Part shown: in pieces, positions 38,547 through 47,093 of the stretch
Numbering within the stretch: the stretch's first letter is position 1
Layout of the letters: each line of letters opens with the position of its first letter
Notes under the pieces: generated by a model
Seen by the model: the letters and a program-made list of their open reading frames with translations, nothing else
Database searches by the model: none
Told to the model about the DNA's origin: nothing
Made by a program: the position numbers and the translations under genes
Source of the DNA: Pseudomonas sp. MYb327
GTDB taxonomy: Bacteria > Pseudomonadota > Gammaproteobacteria > Pseudomonadales > Pseudomonadaceae
DNA: 64,000 bases
Assembly: GCF_040438925.1 (NCBI RefSeq)
Contig: NZ_CP159258.1
Coordinates: forward strand, 1,130,001-1,194,000
Direction of reading: 5' to 3'

Positions 38547-38916
38547 AAAACGGCATCTCTGATTTTTTATAAATGCATGGTTTCACAGGCTTGCGGCAAC
38601 AAACAGGGCAGGCCGCTGGCGGAAACCGGGAGGGGAACAATGTCAGCACCGATTACCCTGTGGCGAGGGAGCAAGCTCCGTCGCCACAGGTTCAGTGATT
38701 GCCCGCAGGGTGTACGTTTTTCAGGGCGCGGACTTTATCACAGCGTGGGCTCAATCCTTCAGACCTGTGACGATCTGCCACCCATGTGTTCAACGCGATT
38801 TGCAGGTTCGTGCAACCGCACCCGGAAACACTCTGTTAAGCTTCGCCATCCTCATTTTCAAGTTTGCCAGTGAGCCCTCGGGCTATCGCTGGTGTCGTCG
38901 TTTTCTGGAGTTTTGC
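38547..38916. other. Intergenic region with one REP palindrome
   Basis: This stretch separates the divergent sstT and MFS genes and should hold both promoters. A single REP palindrome lies at 38659-38689. The frame of the MFS gene is open for much of the region, but without a ribosome site or family similarity before 38917. I see nothing else. Confidence 0.5.
38659..38689. repeat. REP palindrome, GTGGCGAGGGAGCAAGCTCC type
   Basis: A compact palindrome (CTGTGGCGAGGGAGCAAGCT and a complement with one changed base) in the divergent region between sstT and the MFS gene. Confidence 0.85.
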
Positions 38917-40074
38917 ATGCGGTTGTTGCCCATTCTTCTGTTGTCCGCTGCCGGTTTCACGGTGCTGACCACGGAATTCATCATCGTCGGCCTGTTGCCG
39001 GCCATTGCTCGCGACCTTAATGTCAGCATCCCGCAAGCGGGTCTGCTGGTGACCCTGTTTGCCTTCACCGTCGCCGCGTTCGGGCCGTTTCTCACTGCGT
39101 TTTTCGCCCGCTTCGAACGGCGCAAGTTGTTCATCTCGGTGCTGATCATGTTCGGTCTGGCCAACACCCTTGCGGCGCTCGCACCGAACATCTGGGTGAT
39201 GGCATTCGCCCGGTTGATTCCGGCGCTGGGACTACCAGTGTTCTGGGCGCTGGCCAGCGAAACGGCGGTAGACATCGTCGGGCCGGACTACGCTGGACGC
39301 GCGATTGCCAAGATCGGCTTCGGCATCGTTTGCGCTACGGTCTTCGGCATTCCGGTGGGTACGCTGATTTCCGATGCGTTCGGTTGGCGAAGTGCCTTCG
39401 GCATTCTGGCGGTGATCGCGTTTGCCAAGGCGCTGTTGCTGTTTATCTATCTGCCGAAAACCAGTCTGCATCAGCATCAAGTGAGCTTTCGTTCACAGTT
39501 CAAGATCTTGCGCAGCCCGTTGATGATCGGTCACGTGTTGCTGTCGGTGATCGTGTTCAGCGGCATGTTCACCGCCTACACCTATCTGGCGGACATCCTT
39601 GAACGGCTGGCCGGTTTCAACGGCACCGTGGTTGGCTGGTGTTTGATGGGCTTCGGCGCGGTCGGACTGATCGGTAACTCGCTGGGTGGTCGCGCAGTGG
39701 ACCGTCATCCACTGATGGCTTCGATGATGTTCTGCGCCTTCATGATCGCCGGCCTGGTGGCGCTGGTGCCGAACATTCATTCGCCGATGGGGCTGGCGGC
39801 CGCAATGGGCATTTGGGGCGTGACTCAGGCCGCGTTATTCCTGGTCAGCCATGTGCGCTTGATGAAAGCGGCGCCGGAAGCGCCGGCGTTCGCAGCGTCG
39901 CTGAACATTGCCGGGGCCAACCTCGGGATTGGTCTGGGCGCCATGATTGGCGGGCGGGTCATCGACAGCGTTGGCCTGCAAGGCCTCGGTTTCGCGGCGG
40001 CGGCGTTTATCCTGGCTTCGATCCTGTTGGCCATCGCGCTGATGACTTTCAAGCCCCGCGAAGTCTGCGCCTGA
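38917..40074 (+). CDS. MFS transporter, arabinose/purine-efflux type
   Basis: The 385-residue product has twelve predicted helices and the short loops of the DHA1/AraJ-like branch of the major facilitator superfamily (relatives include YdhP, NepI and AraJ). TTEFIIVGLLPAIARDLNVS in the first helix-loop and ARFERRKLFISVLIMF (motif A region) are typical. The substrate is unknown. The ATG at 38917 follows CTGGAG; a longer frame upstream is not family-like. It is convergent with the nhaR-like gene, with four bases between their stops. Confidence 0.85.
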   Translation: MRLLPILLLSAAGFTVLTTEFIIVGLLPAIARDLNVSIPQAGLLVTLFAFTVAAFGPFLTAFFARFERRKLFISVLIMFGLANTLAALAPNIWVMAFARLIPALGLPVFWALASETAVDIVGPDYAGRAIAKIGFGIVCATVFGIPVGTLISDAFGWRSAFGILAVIAFAKALLLFIYLPKTSLHQHQVSFRSQFKILRSPLMIGHVLLSVIVFSGMFTAYTYLADILERLAGFNGTVVGWCLMGFGAVGLIGNSLGGRAVDRHPLMASMMFCAFMIAGLVALVPNIHSPMGLAAAMGIWGVTQAALFLVSHVRLMKAAPEAPAFAASLNIAGANLGIGLGAMIGGRVIDSVGLQGLGFAAAAFILASILLAIALMTFKPREVCA

Positions 40075-40078
40075 GGCT

Positions 40079-40978
40079 TCACAGTTCGGTAAACAGCTCG
40101 CGTCGGGCACCTTCGGTAATAGCGACAATGCCGGGGTGCTTGACCTTGCGTTCAACCGAAATGGCGTAGAACGACTCGCTCACCGCGTCGGTCTGGCCAA
40201 TCACTTCCACGCCATACTGGCGTTTCACTTCATCGGCGATCACGCTCGGTCCAATGAAAATCCCGCTGCCGGATTGACCGAAGGCCTGCATCAAGGCGCT
40301 GTCGTCGAACTCACCGACAATCTTCGGCTGGATTTGTTGCTCGGCGAACCAGCGCTGCAAGCGGCTGCGTACCACGGTTTCCGGGCCGGGAATCAGCAGC
40401 GGAGCGCCGTGCAGGCTGCGCGGAAAATCCTGACCGTATCGCGCCGCCAGCGCGGTGGTGGCGAAGAAGGTGATTCCACATTCACCAAGTTTCTGACTGT
40501 AGCCCTTGATGTCCAGATGCGAGGGCATGGGGCTGTCGGAAATCACCAGGTCCAGGCGCTGGATCGCCAGGTCGGCGAGCAGGCGCTCCAGTTTGTCTTC
40601 GCGACAGGTGATGCGCAGCGGCTCGTGCAACTCCATGGTTGGCGCGATCAGGCGATAGACGATTGACTTCGGCACCACATCAGCCACGCCGACGCGAAAC
40701 AGAATTTGCTGCTCGTTCGGCTGCGCCCGCAGCATCAACTCCAGTTCACCGCCCAATTGAAACATTTGTTCGGCGTAGGGCAGCGTCTGCCGTCCGGCCT
40801 CGGTGAGTTCCAATTGCCGGCCGACACGGCGGAACAACTCGATGCCATAGGTCTGTTCGAGCAGCGAGATCTGTCCACTGATGGTCTGGGGCGTCAGGTT
40901 CAGTTGCTCGCAGGCGCGCACGATGCTGCCGGTCTTGGCAACCACCCAGAAGTAATGCAGTTGTCGATAATTCAGCAT
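40079..40978 (-). CDS. nhaR: LysR family activator, NhaR-like
   Basis: The 299-residue product resembles E. coli NhaR along its whole length: LNYRQLHYFWVVAKTGSIVRACEQLNLTPQTISGQI in the DNA-binding domain, then RVGVADVVPKSIVYRLI, DLVISDSPMP, LGECGITFFATT and GEFDDSALMQAFG in the effector domain. In E. coli NhaR responds to sodium and switches on the nhaA antiporter gene. No nhaA or other antiporter gene lies beside it here, so the target may be elsewhere. The upstream lipoprotein/TerC genes are divergent from it. Confidence 0.88.
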   Translation of the reverse strand: MLNYRQLHYFWVVAKTGSIVRACEQLNLTPQTISGQISLLEQTYGIELFRRVGRQLELTEAGRQTLPYAEQMFQLGGELELMLRAQPNEQQILFRVGVADVVPKSIVYRLIAPTMELHEPLRITCREDKLERLLADLAIQRLDLVISDSPMPSHLDIKGYSQKLGECGITFFATTALAARYGQDFPRSLHGAPLLIPGPETVVRSRLQRWFAEQQIQPKIVGEFDDSALMQAFGQSGSGIFIGPSVIADEVKRQYGVEVIGQTDAVSESFYAISVERKVKHPGIVAITEGARRELFTEL

Positions 40979-41110
40979 GGTCGTCTACAGTTCGTAAAAA
41001 GCGAAGTATAAGCGGTAAAAATACGAATTTTACTGAAGTGTTCGCCTCCTTAGAATGCGTCGCTATCAACGGACCATCGTTTCGGGCCGTTTGTTATCGA
41101 GGGAAGCATC

Positions 41111-41353
41111 ATGAAATTTAAAGCCACGGCGCTGGTGATCACATCTTTACTGGTATTGGCCGGTTGCGACCAGGCGGAGAAAAGTGCCCAGCAATTGATG
41201 GGCAAGGCTGCTGAAAGCGCCAAACAGGCCATCGACGATACCCACAAAGCTGCCGAGCAAGCACTCAGCGATGCCACTGGCGGGCTGATCAGTAAAAAAG
41301 AATCAACGGAAAAAGATGCGGAAAAAACCGAATCTTCCTCCCAGGAAATCTAA
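41111..41353 (+). CDS. Small lipoprotein
   Basis: The 80-residue product has a lipoprotein signal peptide with lipobox LVLAGC (Cys at about 19) and a mature part that is helical, Ala/Lys/Glu-rich and with heptad-like spacing (AEKSAQQLMGKAAESAKQAI), ending in a charged Ser-rich tail. No known domain. It lies 29 bases upstream of the terC-type gene on the same strand, so the two may be co-transcribed. Confidence 0.78.
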   Translation: MKFKATALVITSLLVLAGCDQAEKSAQQLMGKAAESAKQAIDDTHKAAEQALSDATGGLISKKESTEKDAEKTESSSQEI

Positions 41354-41382
41354 ACCGTCTTACAGCGAGTCAGGACTGACCC

Positions 41383-42132
41383 ATGGAATACCTCTTACAA
41401 CTTGCCGCGAGCCCCACCGCATGGGTCGCCCTGGCCACCCTGGTAGTGATGGAAATCGTGCTTGGCATCGATAACCTGATCTTCATCTCGATCCTGACCA
41501 ACAAACTGCCCGAGCAGCATCGGCAGAAGGCACGACGCATCGGTATCGGCATGGCGCTGATCCTGCGACTGGGCCTGTTGAGTACCATCGCGTTCATCGT
41601 CCAGTTGACGGCGCCAGTGATCGAGATTCTCGGCCACGCGTTCTCTTGGAAGGACATGATTCTGATCGCCGGTGGCTTGTTCCTGTTGTGGAAGGCCACC
41701 ACCGAGATCCACCACAGCATGGACCCGGCTCCAGAAGATCCAAAATCGGCGACGTCGACCGTGACCCTGGGCTTCGCCGCGGCAATCGGTCAGATTCTGA
41801 TGCTGGATATGGTGTTCTCCATCGACAGCATTATTACAGCGGTCGGCATGACCGAGCATTTGCCGATCATGATCATCGCGGTGGTGGTGTCGGTGCTGGT
41901 GATGTTGCTTGCGGCTGACCCGCTGGCCAAGTTCATCAACGACAACCCGACCGTGGTGATGCTGGCCTTGGGCTTCTTGATCATGATTGGCATGACGTTG
42001 ATCGCCGAAGGCTTCGGCGCCCACGTACCGAAAGGCTACGTCTACGCTGCCATGGCCTTCTCGGCTGCGATCGAAGTGTTGAACATGATGTCCCGCCGGG
42101 CCCGGCAGAAGCGTGTGGCGGCTGAGGCTTAG
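41383..42132 (+). CDS. TerC family membrane protein
   Basis: The 249-residue product has seven predicted helices and the TerC-family motifs with acidic residues inside membrane segments: [13 protein letters not shown] near the N-terminus and [15 protein letters not shown] in the second half. It lacks the CBS and CorC domains of the larger YoaE/YegH proteins, so it is the short YgdQ-like form. Family members are linked to metal efflux (manganese) and to tellurite resistance; the substrate here is inferred at best. Ends beside a degenerate REP element. Confidence 0.88.
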   Translation: MEYLLQLAASPTAWVALATLVVMEIVLGIDNLIFISILTNKLPEQHRQKARRIGIGMALILRLGLLSTIAFIVQLTAPVIEILGHAFSWKDMILIAGGLFLLWKATTEIHHSMDPAPEDPKSATSTVTLGFAAAIGQILMLDMVFSIDSIITAVGMTEHLPIMIIAVVVSVLVMLLAADPLAKFINDNPTVVMLALGFLIMIGMTLIAEGFGAHVPKGYVYAAMAFSAAIEVLNMMSRRARQKRVAAEA

Positions 42133-42140
42133 TTTGAGTT

Positions 42141-42207
42141 TGTAGGCGCCGGCTTGATGGCGATTGCGATTTTGGTGACGACATCGCCAGCAAGCCGAAG
42201 TCTACAA
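42141..42207. repeat. Degenerate REP pair
   Basis: TGTAGGCGCCGGCTTGATGG and a diverged inverted partner (CATCGCCAGCAAGCCGAAGT) lie after the terC-type gene. Several changes break the pairing. Confidence 0.7.
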
Positions 42208-42267
42208 AAAAACGAATCACACTGAACCCTGTGGAAGCTCCTACAGGGTGTAAATCGGGCATGGACC

Positions 42268-42426
42268 TCAGTGGGCACTGGCGTGACGGCGAGGGGGCTT
42301 GGCGGGTTTCGCTGGTTCAACCGAGTGATGGTGCCGACGGGTAATGCGCAGAACTCCCCACAACATGGCGGCGGCAACGGCCAGCCAGCCGGAAATTAAC
42401 ATCACGATTGTCATTGTCAGGCTCAT
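42268..42426 (-). CDS. Small single-pass membrane protein
   Basis: The 52-residue product has one clear membrane helix (about residues 5-24, MTIVMLISGWLAVAAAMLWG) followed by a basic, His- and Pro-rich tail (RRHHHSVEPAKPAKPPRRH). AGGAGG eight bases before the ATG at 42426 strongly supports the start. Function unknown; small membrane peptides of this type often attach to transporters or respiratory enzymes. Confidence 0.72.
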   Translation of the reverse strand: MSLTMTIVMLISGWLAVAAAMLWGVLRITRRHHHSVEPAKPAKPPRRHASAH

Positions 42427-42638
42427 CGTTGCCTCCTCTTTGCCCTGCAGCGGGCACACTCACCTTGCAAGTGACAGTCTAGTCGCTGGCGTGTTTCAAG
42501 CTATTGACCGAAGGTCGCGTTTGACCAATCAGTTCGCTCTATCCAATGCCATCAACTGCCGGTTAAGGCTATACCGCTGGCGCGTGGCGTCCTATGATCG
42601 ACGGCCAAGCCGGGAATGCGATTGCCTGGCGCTTGAAC

Positions 42639-43322
42639 ATGAGAGTGATGATGGTGCAGCTAATATCTCGATTTCTATCGGCGGCGTTGATTGTGGGATG
42701 TGCTGCCAGTCTGGCAGGATGCGCCGGGAGCGTTTCTCCGGAGATCAAGCGTTTGCCGGAGCGTGTCGAACTCAGCGGCAGATTCTATAAGGGCGTGGCT
42801 AATCAAAGTGGTCCGCAGGTGCTGGCGAGCATGCTGTCCCAGCAGGGCATCGTGATCACCCCGGGCTTGCTCGACAAACCATTGCATCTGCCGGGCGGCG
42901 AAGCGCAATTGCAACAGAACATGCAGAACCTCGCCCGTGAGTACGGAATGATGGTCTATCCCCTCGACAGCAACCTGCCTGCCTTGTTGACCCAGGTCGC
43001 GGCCGGTTTTCCGGTGATGGTGCGTTTCAGTGAGGGTTCGGCGCTTTGGGCCGAACCACGCTACGCGATTTTGAGTGGATACAACCGCCAGAAACAGACC
43101 GTCCTGCTGCGCGCTGGCATGGATCAGCGATTGCTGATGAGTTTCGGCTCTTTCGAATCGGCATTCAAAGACGCGGGGGGATGGGCGGTGTTGATTCAGT
43201 CACCCACGCAAATCCCGGCCAACGTCGATCAGCAACGCTGGCTCAAGGCGGCCAGCGATCTCGCTCAGGCCGGACAGGAACAAGCAGCCGCCCGGGCGAA
43301 AAAAGCGTTGATCGCGCATTAA
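42639..43322 (+). CDS. Peptidase C39-like lipoprotein, apparently inactive
   Basis: The 227-residue product has a lipobox SLAGC (Cys at about 28) and a papain-like C39-type domain. The usual nucleophile region (Q-x-C-G-P) reads NQSGPQVLASMLSQQG here, with Ser at about 57 in place of Cys, and the usual catalytic His position (HYAVVVGY in relatives) reads RYAILSGYN. Both catalytic residues thus seem lost, so a binding or structural role is likelier than proteolysis. The start is uncertain among three close ATGs (42639, 42648, 42651); none has a strong ribosome site. Confidence 0.68.
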   Translation: MRVMMVQLISRFLSAALIVGCAASLAGCAGSVSPEIKRLPERVELSGRFYKGVANQSGPQVLASMLSQQGIVITPGLLDKPLHLPGGEAQLQQNMQNLAREYGMMVYPLDSNLPALLTQVAAGFPVMVRFSEGSALWAEPRYAILSGYNRQKQTVLLRAGMDQRLLMSFGSFESAFKDAGGWAVLIQSPTQIPANVDQQRWLKAASDLAQAGQEQAAARAKKALIAH

Positions 43323-43410
43323 GCCCGTTCGTCACTCGCAGGGCACCACCGCATCGTGTCAGCCTCTGATGAATAAGGCCCGGTTTTCATCGGGCCACCA
43401 GGAGGTGTCC

Positions 43411-43617
43411 ATGGCACGTTCCAATACTCCCGCTGGCCCACACTCGTCTGAGCATTCATCTGGCGACGAGCTGGATTTCGATCCCGATTCCCCGGACCTT
43501 GCAGACCCCCAAGTCGATCCCATCGGACCGGCCAAGGCGCCCAGGGATGTCAAGCCGGGCGACGATTCCAAGGCTCCAGCCAAACCCTACGATCCACTCG
43601 GTGATCTGAAGCCCTAG
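43411..43617 (+). CDS. Small acidic disordered protein
   Basis: The 68-residue product is rich in Asp, Pro, Ser and Lys (GDELDFDPDSPDLADPQVDP) with no hydrophobic core, so it is probably intrinsically disordered. CAGGAGG before the ATG at 43411 supports the start. It ends 17 bases before the start of another short acidic protein with which it shares the DPDSP motif; the two are probably one operon and distant copies of each other. Confidence 0.7.
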   Translation: MARSNTPAGPHSSEHSSGDELDFDPDSPDLADPQVDPIGPAKAPRDVKPGDDSKAPAKPYDPLGDLKP

Positions 43618-43634
43618 GTCCCATGGAGGTGCGT

Positions 43635-43850
43635 ATGTCTACCGATTCGAGCTTCAACGACAAACGTCCGGAAACCGTGCCAACCACGCCCGAGCAGGAT
43701 ACGGACCCAGTAATGGACCCCGACAGTCCGATGCGCGATCCGTTGGCACGGCCCACTGTAGTGCCAACCGAACATCCTCAGGGGTGGCGAGACCCGAGCA
43801 AAGGCGATGGCATTCCGGATGACGATCAGATGCCGCTGCCCAACGATTAA
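43635..43850 (+). CDS. Small acidic disordered protein
   Basis: The 71-residue product is hydrophilic and rich in Asp, Pro and Thr (TPEQDTDPVMDPDSPMRDP), without membrane or enzyme motif. GGAGG stands five bases before the ATG at 43635. Together with the upstream gene it forms a two-gene unit ended by a strong terminator. Similar pairs are known to me only as hypotheticals. Confidence 0.7.
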   Translation: MSTDSSFNDKRPETVPTTPEQDTDPVMDPDSPMRDPLARPTVVPTEHPQGWRDPSKGDGIPDDDQMPLPND

Positions 43851-43862
43851 TCGCTGACGAAA

Positions 43863-43888
43863 AAAAGCCCCGAATGTTCGGGGCTTTT
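43863..43888. terminator. Bidirectional Rho-independent terminator
   Basis: The stem AAAAGCCCCGAA/TTCGGGGCTTTT with a two-base loop serves both the acidic-protein pair and the convergent pbpG gene. Confidence 0.92.
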
Positions 43889-43907
43889 GCTTGCGGCAGT
43901 TGCCTGC

Positions 43908-44846
43908 TTACTTGGACGCTTCAATCACGCCACTCTGGCGTTGTTTGAGATTCTTGTCGGATTTGTACTGCAAGGCTGCCGAAGCCACGGCGGCGCTCTT
44001 GCCGGTTTCAACCCAATTGCGGATACGCGCGGCGTCGGCAAAGTGGGTGTATTTGCCGTAAGCGTCAAGCAGTACCAGGGCAACCGGGCGGTTACTCATC
44101 CGGGTTACCAGCACCAGGCAGTGACCTGCTGCGTTGGTGAAACCGGTTTTGGTTATCTGGATATCCCAGTCGTCCTTACGGACCAAGTGGTCAGTGTTGC
44201 GAAAACCGAGGCTGTATACCGGTTTGCGGAAGGTGACGGTTTTTTCCTTGGTCGTGGTCAAGTCCGTCAACAGCGGGTATTTATGCGCGGCGATCAACAG
44301 TTTGCTCAGGTCGCGAGCGGTCGATACGTTGCGCGGGGAAAGACCGGTCGGCTCGACGAAATGGGTATTGGTCATGCCCAGCGTCCGGGCCTTGGCGTTC
44401 ATCGCTGCAATGAATGCGGCATAGCCGCCCGGATAGTGGTGCGCCAGGCTTGCTGCGGCGCGGTTCTCAGAGGACATGAGGGCAATCAACAGCATTTCCC
44501 GACGCGGCAGTTCGCTCCTCAGTTTAACCCGCGAGTACACCCCTTTCATTTCCGGTGTGTCGCTGATGTTGATGTCGATGTATTCGTCCATGTTCTGCCG
44601 GGCTTCCACCACAACGAGGCCGGTCATCAGCTTGCTGACGGATGCAATAGGCACAACCACGTCGGGATTGCTGGCGTAGATGACTTTGTTGGTCTCCATA
44701 TCCAACAGCAAGGAGCTGCCGGAAGCGAGCTTGAGTTGCGTGGTATCTCGAGGCGCTGCGGTGGTTTCGCCAGCGCTGGCGATTGGCGTGATGAATGTCC
44801 CTGTAACAGCAAAAAATAGGCTCAGGATGGAAAGACGGATTTTCAC
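43908..44846 (-). CDS. pbpG: D-alanyl-D-alanine endopeptidase (PBP7)
   Basis: PbpG cleaves D-Ala-mDAP cross-links of peptidoglycan in the periplasm. The 312-residue product (E. coli PBP7 is 310) has the three penicillin-binding motifs: SVSK in [12 protein letters not shown] in [17 protein letters not shown], and KTG in [14 protein letters not shown] signal peptide of about 24 residues opens it. The GTG at 44846 gives the usual MKIRLS start; it lacks a strong ribosome site, and an ATG at 44912 would add 22 residues before the signal peptide. Confidence 0.92.
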   Translation of the reverse strand: MKIRLSILSLFFAVTGTFITPIASAGETTAAPRDTTQLKLASGSSLLLDMETNKVIYASNPDVVVPIASVSKLMTGLVVVEARQNMDEYIDINISDTPEMKGVYSRVKLRSELPRREMLLIALMSSENRAAASLAHHYPGGYAAFIAAMNAKARTLGMTNTHFVEPTGLSPRNVSTARDLSKLLIAAHKYPLLTDLTTTKEKTVTFRKPVYSLGFRNTDHLVRKDDWDIQITKTGFTNAAGHCLVLVTRMSNRPVALVLLDAYGKYTHFADAARIRNWVETGKSAAVASAALQYKSDKNLKQRQSGVIEASK

Positions 44847-45021
44847 GCTGGCAGACTCATAAAGTGTTGATAAGCCGTTTTGTAACGGGCTATTTCTTAA
44901 AAAGCGCGACATTCTGGAGTATGGCTGAATAACTGTCGATGGTTGTTCGAACGCTTGGTGAAAGTCCTTTGAAACATGAAAAAAATGTAATTTTCCGGCG
45001 GATGGTCGATTTTTTTCGGGC

Positions 45022-45051
45022 AAAAAGAACCCCGCGATGAGCGGGGTTCTT
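45022..45051 (-). terminator. Rho-independent terminator of folD
   Basis: The stem AAGAACCCCGC/GCGGGGTTCTT gives a U-run when read leftward and lies 30 bases after the folD stop. Confidence 0.9.
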
Positions 45052-45080
45052 CGAGTCATTTTCTACGTCTGTATCTTGAC

Positions 45081-45935
45081 TCAGCTGTGCAGGGTTTCGG
45101 CTGCATATAGTGTGTTTTCCAGCAGGCAGGCGCGCGTCATCGGGCCAACACCGCCCGGTACCGGAGTGATCCAGCCGGCGCGGGGCAGGGCGGTTTCGTA
45201 AATCACGTCACCGACCAGTTTGCCGTCATCCTGACGGTTGATGCCGACGTCGATCACGATCGCGCCTTCCTTGATCCATTCACCCTTGACCAGTCCCGGC
45301 TTGCCGGCGGCCACCACCACCAGGTCTGCACGGCCGATGTGGCCAGCCAGATCCTTGGTGAAGCGGTGGGTAACGGTGACCGTGCAACCGGCCAGCAACA
45401 ACTCCATCGCCATCGGACGACCGACAATGTTGGAAGCACCAACCACCACGGCGTTCATCCCGTACAAGTCGGCACCGGTGCTTTCCAGCAAGGTCATGAT
45501 GCCTTTGGGAGTGCATGGGCGCAGCAGGGGAATGCGCTGAGCCAGGCGGCCGACGTTGTAAGGATGGAAGCCATCGACGTCTTTATCCGGACGAATGCGC
45601 TCCAGCAATTTGGAAGCATCCAGGTGTTCAGGAAGAGGAAGCTGAAGCAGAACGCCGTCAATCGCCGGATCGTCGTTAAGGCGATCGATCAGCTCGGTCA
45701 GCGCTTCTTGAGTGGTTTCGGAAGGCAGGTCATAAGCTTGGGAAAGGAAGCCGACCTCTTCACAGTCTTTACGCTTGTGCGAGACATAAACCTGAGAGGC
45801 AGGATCGCTGCCGACCAGGATCACCGCGAGGCCGGGCGTGCGCAGGCCTTGCTGGCGACGCTCGTTGACGCGTTGGGCGATCTGCTGGCGCAGGCTCGCG
45901 GCGATCGATTTGCCGTCGATTAGTTGTGCAGTCAT
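45081..45935 (-). CDS. folD: Methylenetetrahydrofolate dehydrogenase / cyclohydrolase
   Basis: FolD interconverts 5,10-methylene-, 5,10-methenyl- and 10-formyl-tetrahydrofolate with NADP+, supplying one-carbon units for purines and initiator tRNA. The 284-residue product has the catalytic Lys in [14 protein letters not shown], the PYNVGRLA and [14 protein letters not shown] motifs, the Rossmann segment [17 protein letters not shown], and [18 protein letters not shown] near the end. It is the normal family length. Monocistronic and divergent from the tRNA operon. Confidence 0.96.
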   Translation of the reverse strand: MTAQLIDGKSIAASLRQQIAQRVNERRQQGLRTPGLAVILVGSDPASQVYVSHKRKDCEEVGFLSQAYDLPSETTQEALTELIDRLNDDPAIDGVLLQLPLPEHLDASKLLERIRPDKDVDGFHPYNVGRLAQRIPLLRPCTPKGIMTLLESTGADLYGMNAVVVGASNIVGRPMAMELLLAGCTVTVTHRFTKDLAGHIGRADLVVVAAGKPGLVKGEWIKEGAIVIDVGINRQDDGKLVGDVIYETALPRAGWITPVPGGVGPMTRACLLENTLYAAETLHS

Positions 45936-46065
45936 TGCGCGTGATTAACCATCGAGAGGGGAAAAAAAGAGAACGCATTCTCGCATGTCATGCGGTGAGG
46001 GCAAAGGCGCTTGGTCTGCAAATTCCCCTAACCCCTTTAATTAAATGAATTTTTTTTAAAAAGGA

Positions 46066-46093
46066 TTTGACGACCTTCGGGGCGCTCTATACT
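46066..46093 (+). promoter_or_regulatory. Promoter of the tRNA operon (sigma70 type)
   Basis: TTGACG (46067-46072) and TATACT (46088-46093) with a 15-16 bp spacer stand about 118 bp upstream of the first tRNA. An A/T-rich stretch directly upstream (46041-46062) could act as an UP element, as expected for stable RNA. Confidence 0.75.
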
Positions 46094-46210
46094 ATTCGTC
46101 GCACTTGTCGGGCACAGCCTAGCACTGGTTAAGAAGGTCGAGCGGAATTACGATTCTGCAAAACTCGAAAGCATTTAGTTTGTAGTCCTTCAAGGGTACA
46201 GATTAATAAG

Positions 46211-46287
46211 GCGCCCGTAGCTCAGCTGGATAGAGCATCCGCCTTCTAAGCGGATGGTCGCAGGTTCGAGTCCTGCCGGGTGCGCCA
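46211..46287 (+). tRNA. tRNA-Arg (anticodon UCU)
   Basis: The 77-base sequence folds as a full cloverleaf: acceptor GCGCCCG/CGGGTGC, anticodon stem TCCGC/GCGGA with loop CTTCTAA, TTCGAGT in the T-loop, and an encoded CCA. First gene of the four-tRNA operon. Confidence 0.97.
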
Positions 46288-46319
46288 TTAGGCAGCATTG
46301 GCACAAGTAGCGCGATATG

Positions 46320-46395
46320 GTGGGCGTAGCTCAGTTGGTAGAGCACGGGATTGTGACTCCCGTTGTCGTGGGTTCGATCCCCATCGTCCACCCCA
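46320..46395 (+). tRNA. tRNA-His (anticodon GUG), copy 1
   Basis: Acceptor GTGGGCG/CGTCCAC, anticodon loop TTGTGAC, T-loop TTCGATC and encoded CCA are seen. The base before the acceptor (46319) is G and faces the discriminator C, the extra G-1 that is typical of tRNA-His. Confidence 0.97.
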
Positions 46396-46402
46396 TATTT
46401 CG

Positions 46403-46433
46403 AAAGGCGCCAGATTAACAGTCTGGCGCCTTT
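46403..46433 (+). terminator. Terminator-like hairpin after tRNA-His copy 1
   Basis: The 12-bp stem AAAGGCGCCAGA/TCTGGCGCCTTT is followed by only a short T-run (TTTGC), so it may be a weak terminator or a processing hairpin inside the operon. It is duplicated after copy 2. Confidence 0.75.
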
Positions 46434-46451
46434 GCTTTAAAAGCTTCACTC

Positions 46452-46536
46452 GCGGATGTGGTGGAATTGGTAGACACACTGGATTTAGGTTCCAGCGCCG
46501 CGAGGCGTAAGAGTTCGAGTCTCTTCATCCGCACCA
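46452..46536 (+). tRNA. tRNA-Leu (anticodon UAG)
   Basis: The 85-base sequence has a long variable arm as in class II tRNAs, acceptor GCGGATG/CATCCGC, anticodon stem CTGGA/TCCAG with loop TTTAGGT, and an encoded CCA. Confidence 0.96.
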
Positions 46537-46614
46537 AATAAAGCTTCATTCATGCCGATTGGCTTGGTTGGGGTCAGCAAAGAAGTTATTTGGCTTCTTT
46601 GTAAAAGTAATATG

Positions 46615-46690
46615 GTGGGCGTAGCTCAGTTGGTAGAGCACGGGATTGTGACTCCCGTTGTCGTGGGTTCGATCCCCATCGTCCACCCCA
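46615..46690 (+). tRNA. tRNA-His (anticodon GUG), copy 2
   Basis: Identical to copy 1 through the mature tRNA, including the preceding G-1 at 46614, and followed by the same TATTTCGAAAGGCGCCAGAT hairpin. See the cassette duplication entry. Confidence 0.97.
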
Positions 46691-46697
46691 TATTTCG

Positions 46698-46732
46698 AAA
46701 GGCGCCAGATTTAACAGTCTGGCGCCTTTTTT
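46698..46732 (+). terminator. Rho-independent terminator of the tRNA operon
   Basis: The stem AAAGGCGCCAGA/TCTGGCGCCTTT is followed here by a full T-run (TTTTTT), unlike the hairpin after copy 1, so this is the real end of the operon. Confidence 0.92.
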
Positions 46733-47093
46733 GTTTCAGTGGTTTGAGTGGCTGGCGGCTGCAGGTACTGGGTCGAAGGGGTTGGGGCGTTTCGTCGTAT
46801 TTATGTTTCTCGATGATGCCGCGCTGCCCGCCGGCCTTGCTCGCAAGATCGGTTGTCAGGGAGATGATTGGCAGCCTCTTCTATATATAGAAGGGTTGGC
46901 GCAGAGCCCTGGCGTGATTGGCTGTATTTGCCACCGGGGCGAGGTGCATTCGTGCATTCGCACCTATAAATTGCCTGCTGCGTTTTTACCCGTTTTCAGT
47001 AGGGTGACTTCTTGAGTTTGACCCACTAGAATGCATGCCCTTGATTCTGGGGTCGGAAACGGCCGGCTAACGTCTGTGCAACGAGGAATATCC
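46733..47093. other. Leader region upstream of tig
   Basis: This stretch between the tRNA operon terminator and the tig start should hold the tig promoter. An open frame of 94 codons (46731-47015) has no ribosome site and no recognisable product. TAGAAT near 47025 could be a -10 box, but I see no good -35 at the proper distance. Nothing else is visible. Confidence 0.45.

Larger units (their letters stand above)
46610..46732 (+). repeat. Second copy of the tRNA-His plus hairpin cassette (first copy 46315-46433)
   Basis: About 120 bp (ATATGG, tRNA-His, TATTTCGAAAGGCGCCAGAT, hairpin) recur with one single-base insertion in the hairpin loop (ATTAAC against ATTTAAC) and a longer terminal T-run in the second copy. 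The duplication spans the tRNA and its terminator as one block, with tRNA-Leu lying between the copies. Confidence 0.9.

Noticed and set aside
46731..47015. 94-codon open frame upstream of tig
   Set aside because: It has no ribosome site, starts inside the tRNA operon terminator and gives no recognisable protein.
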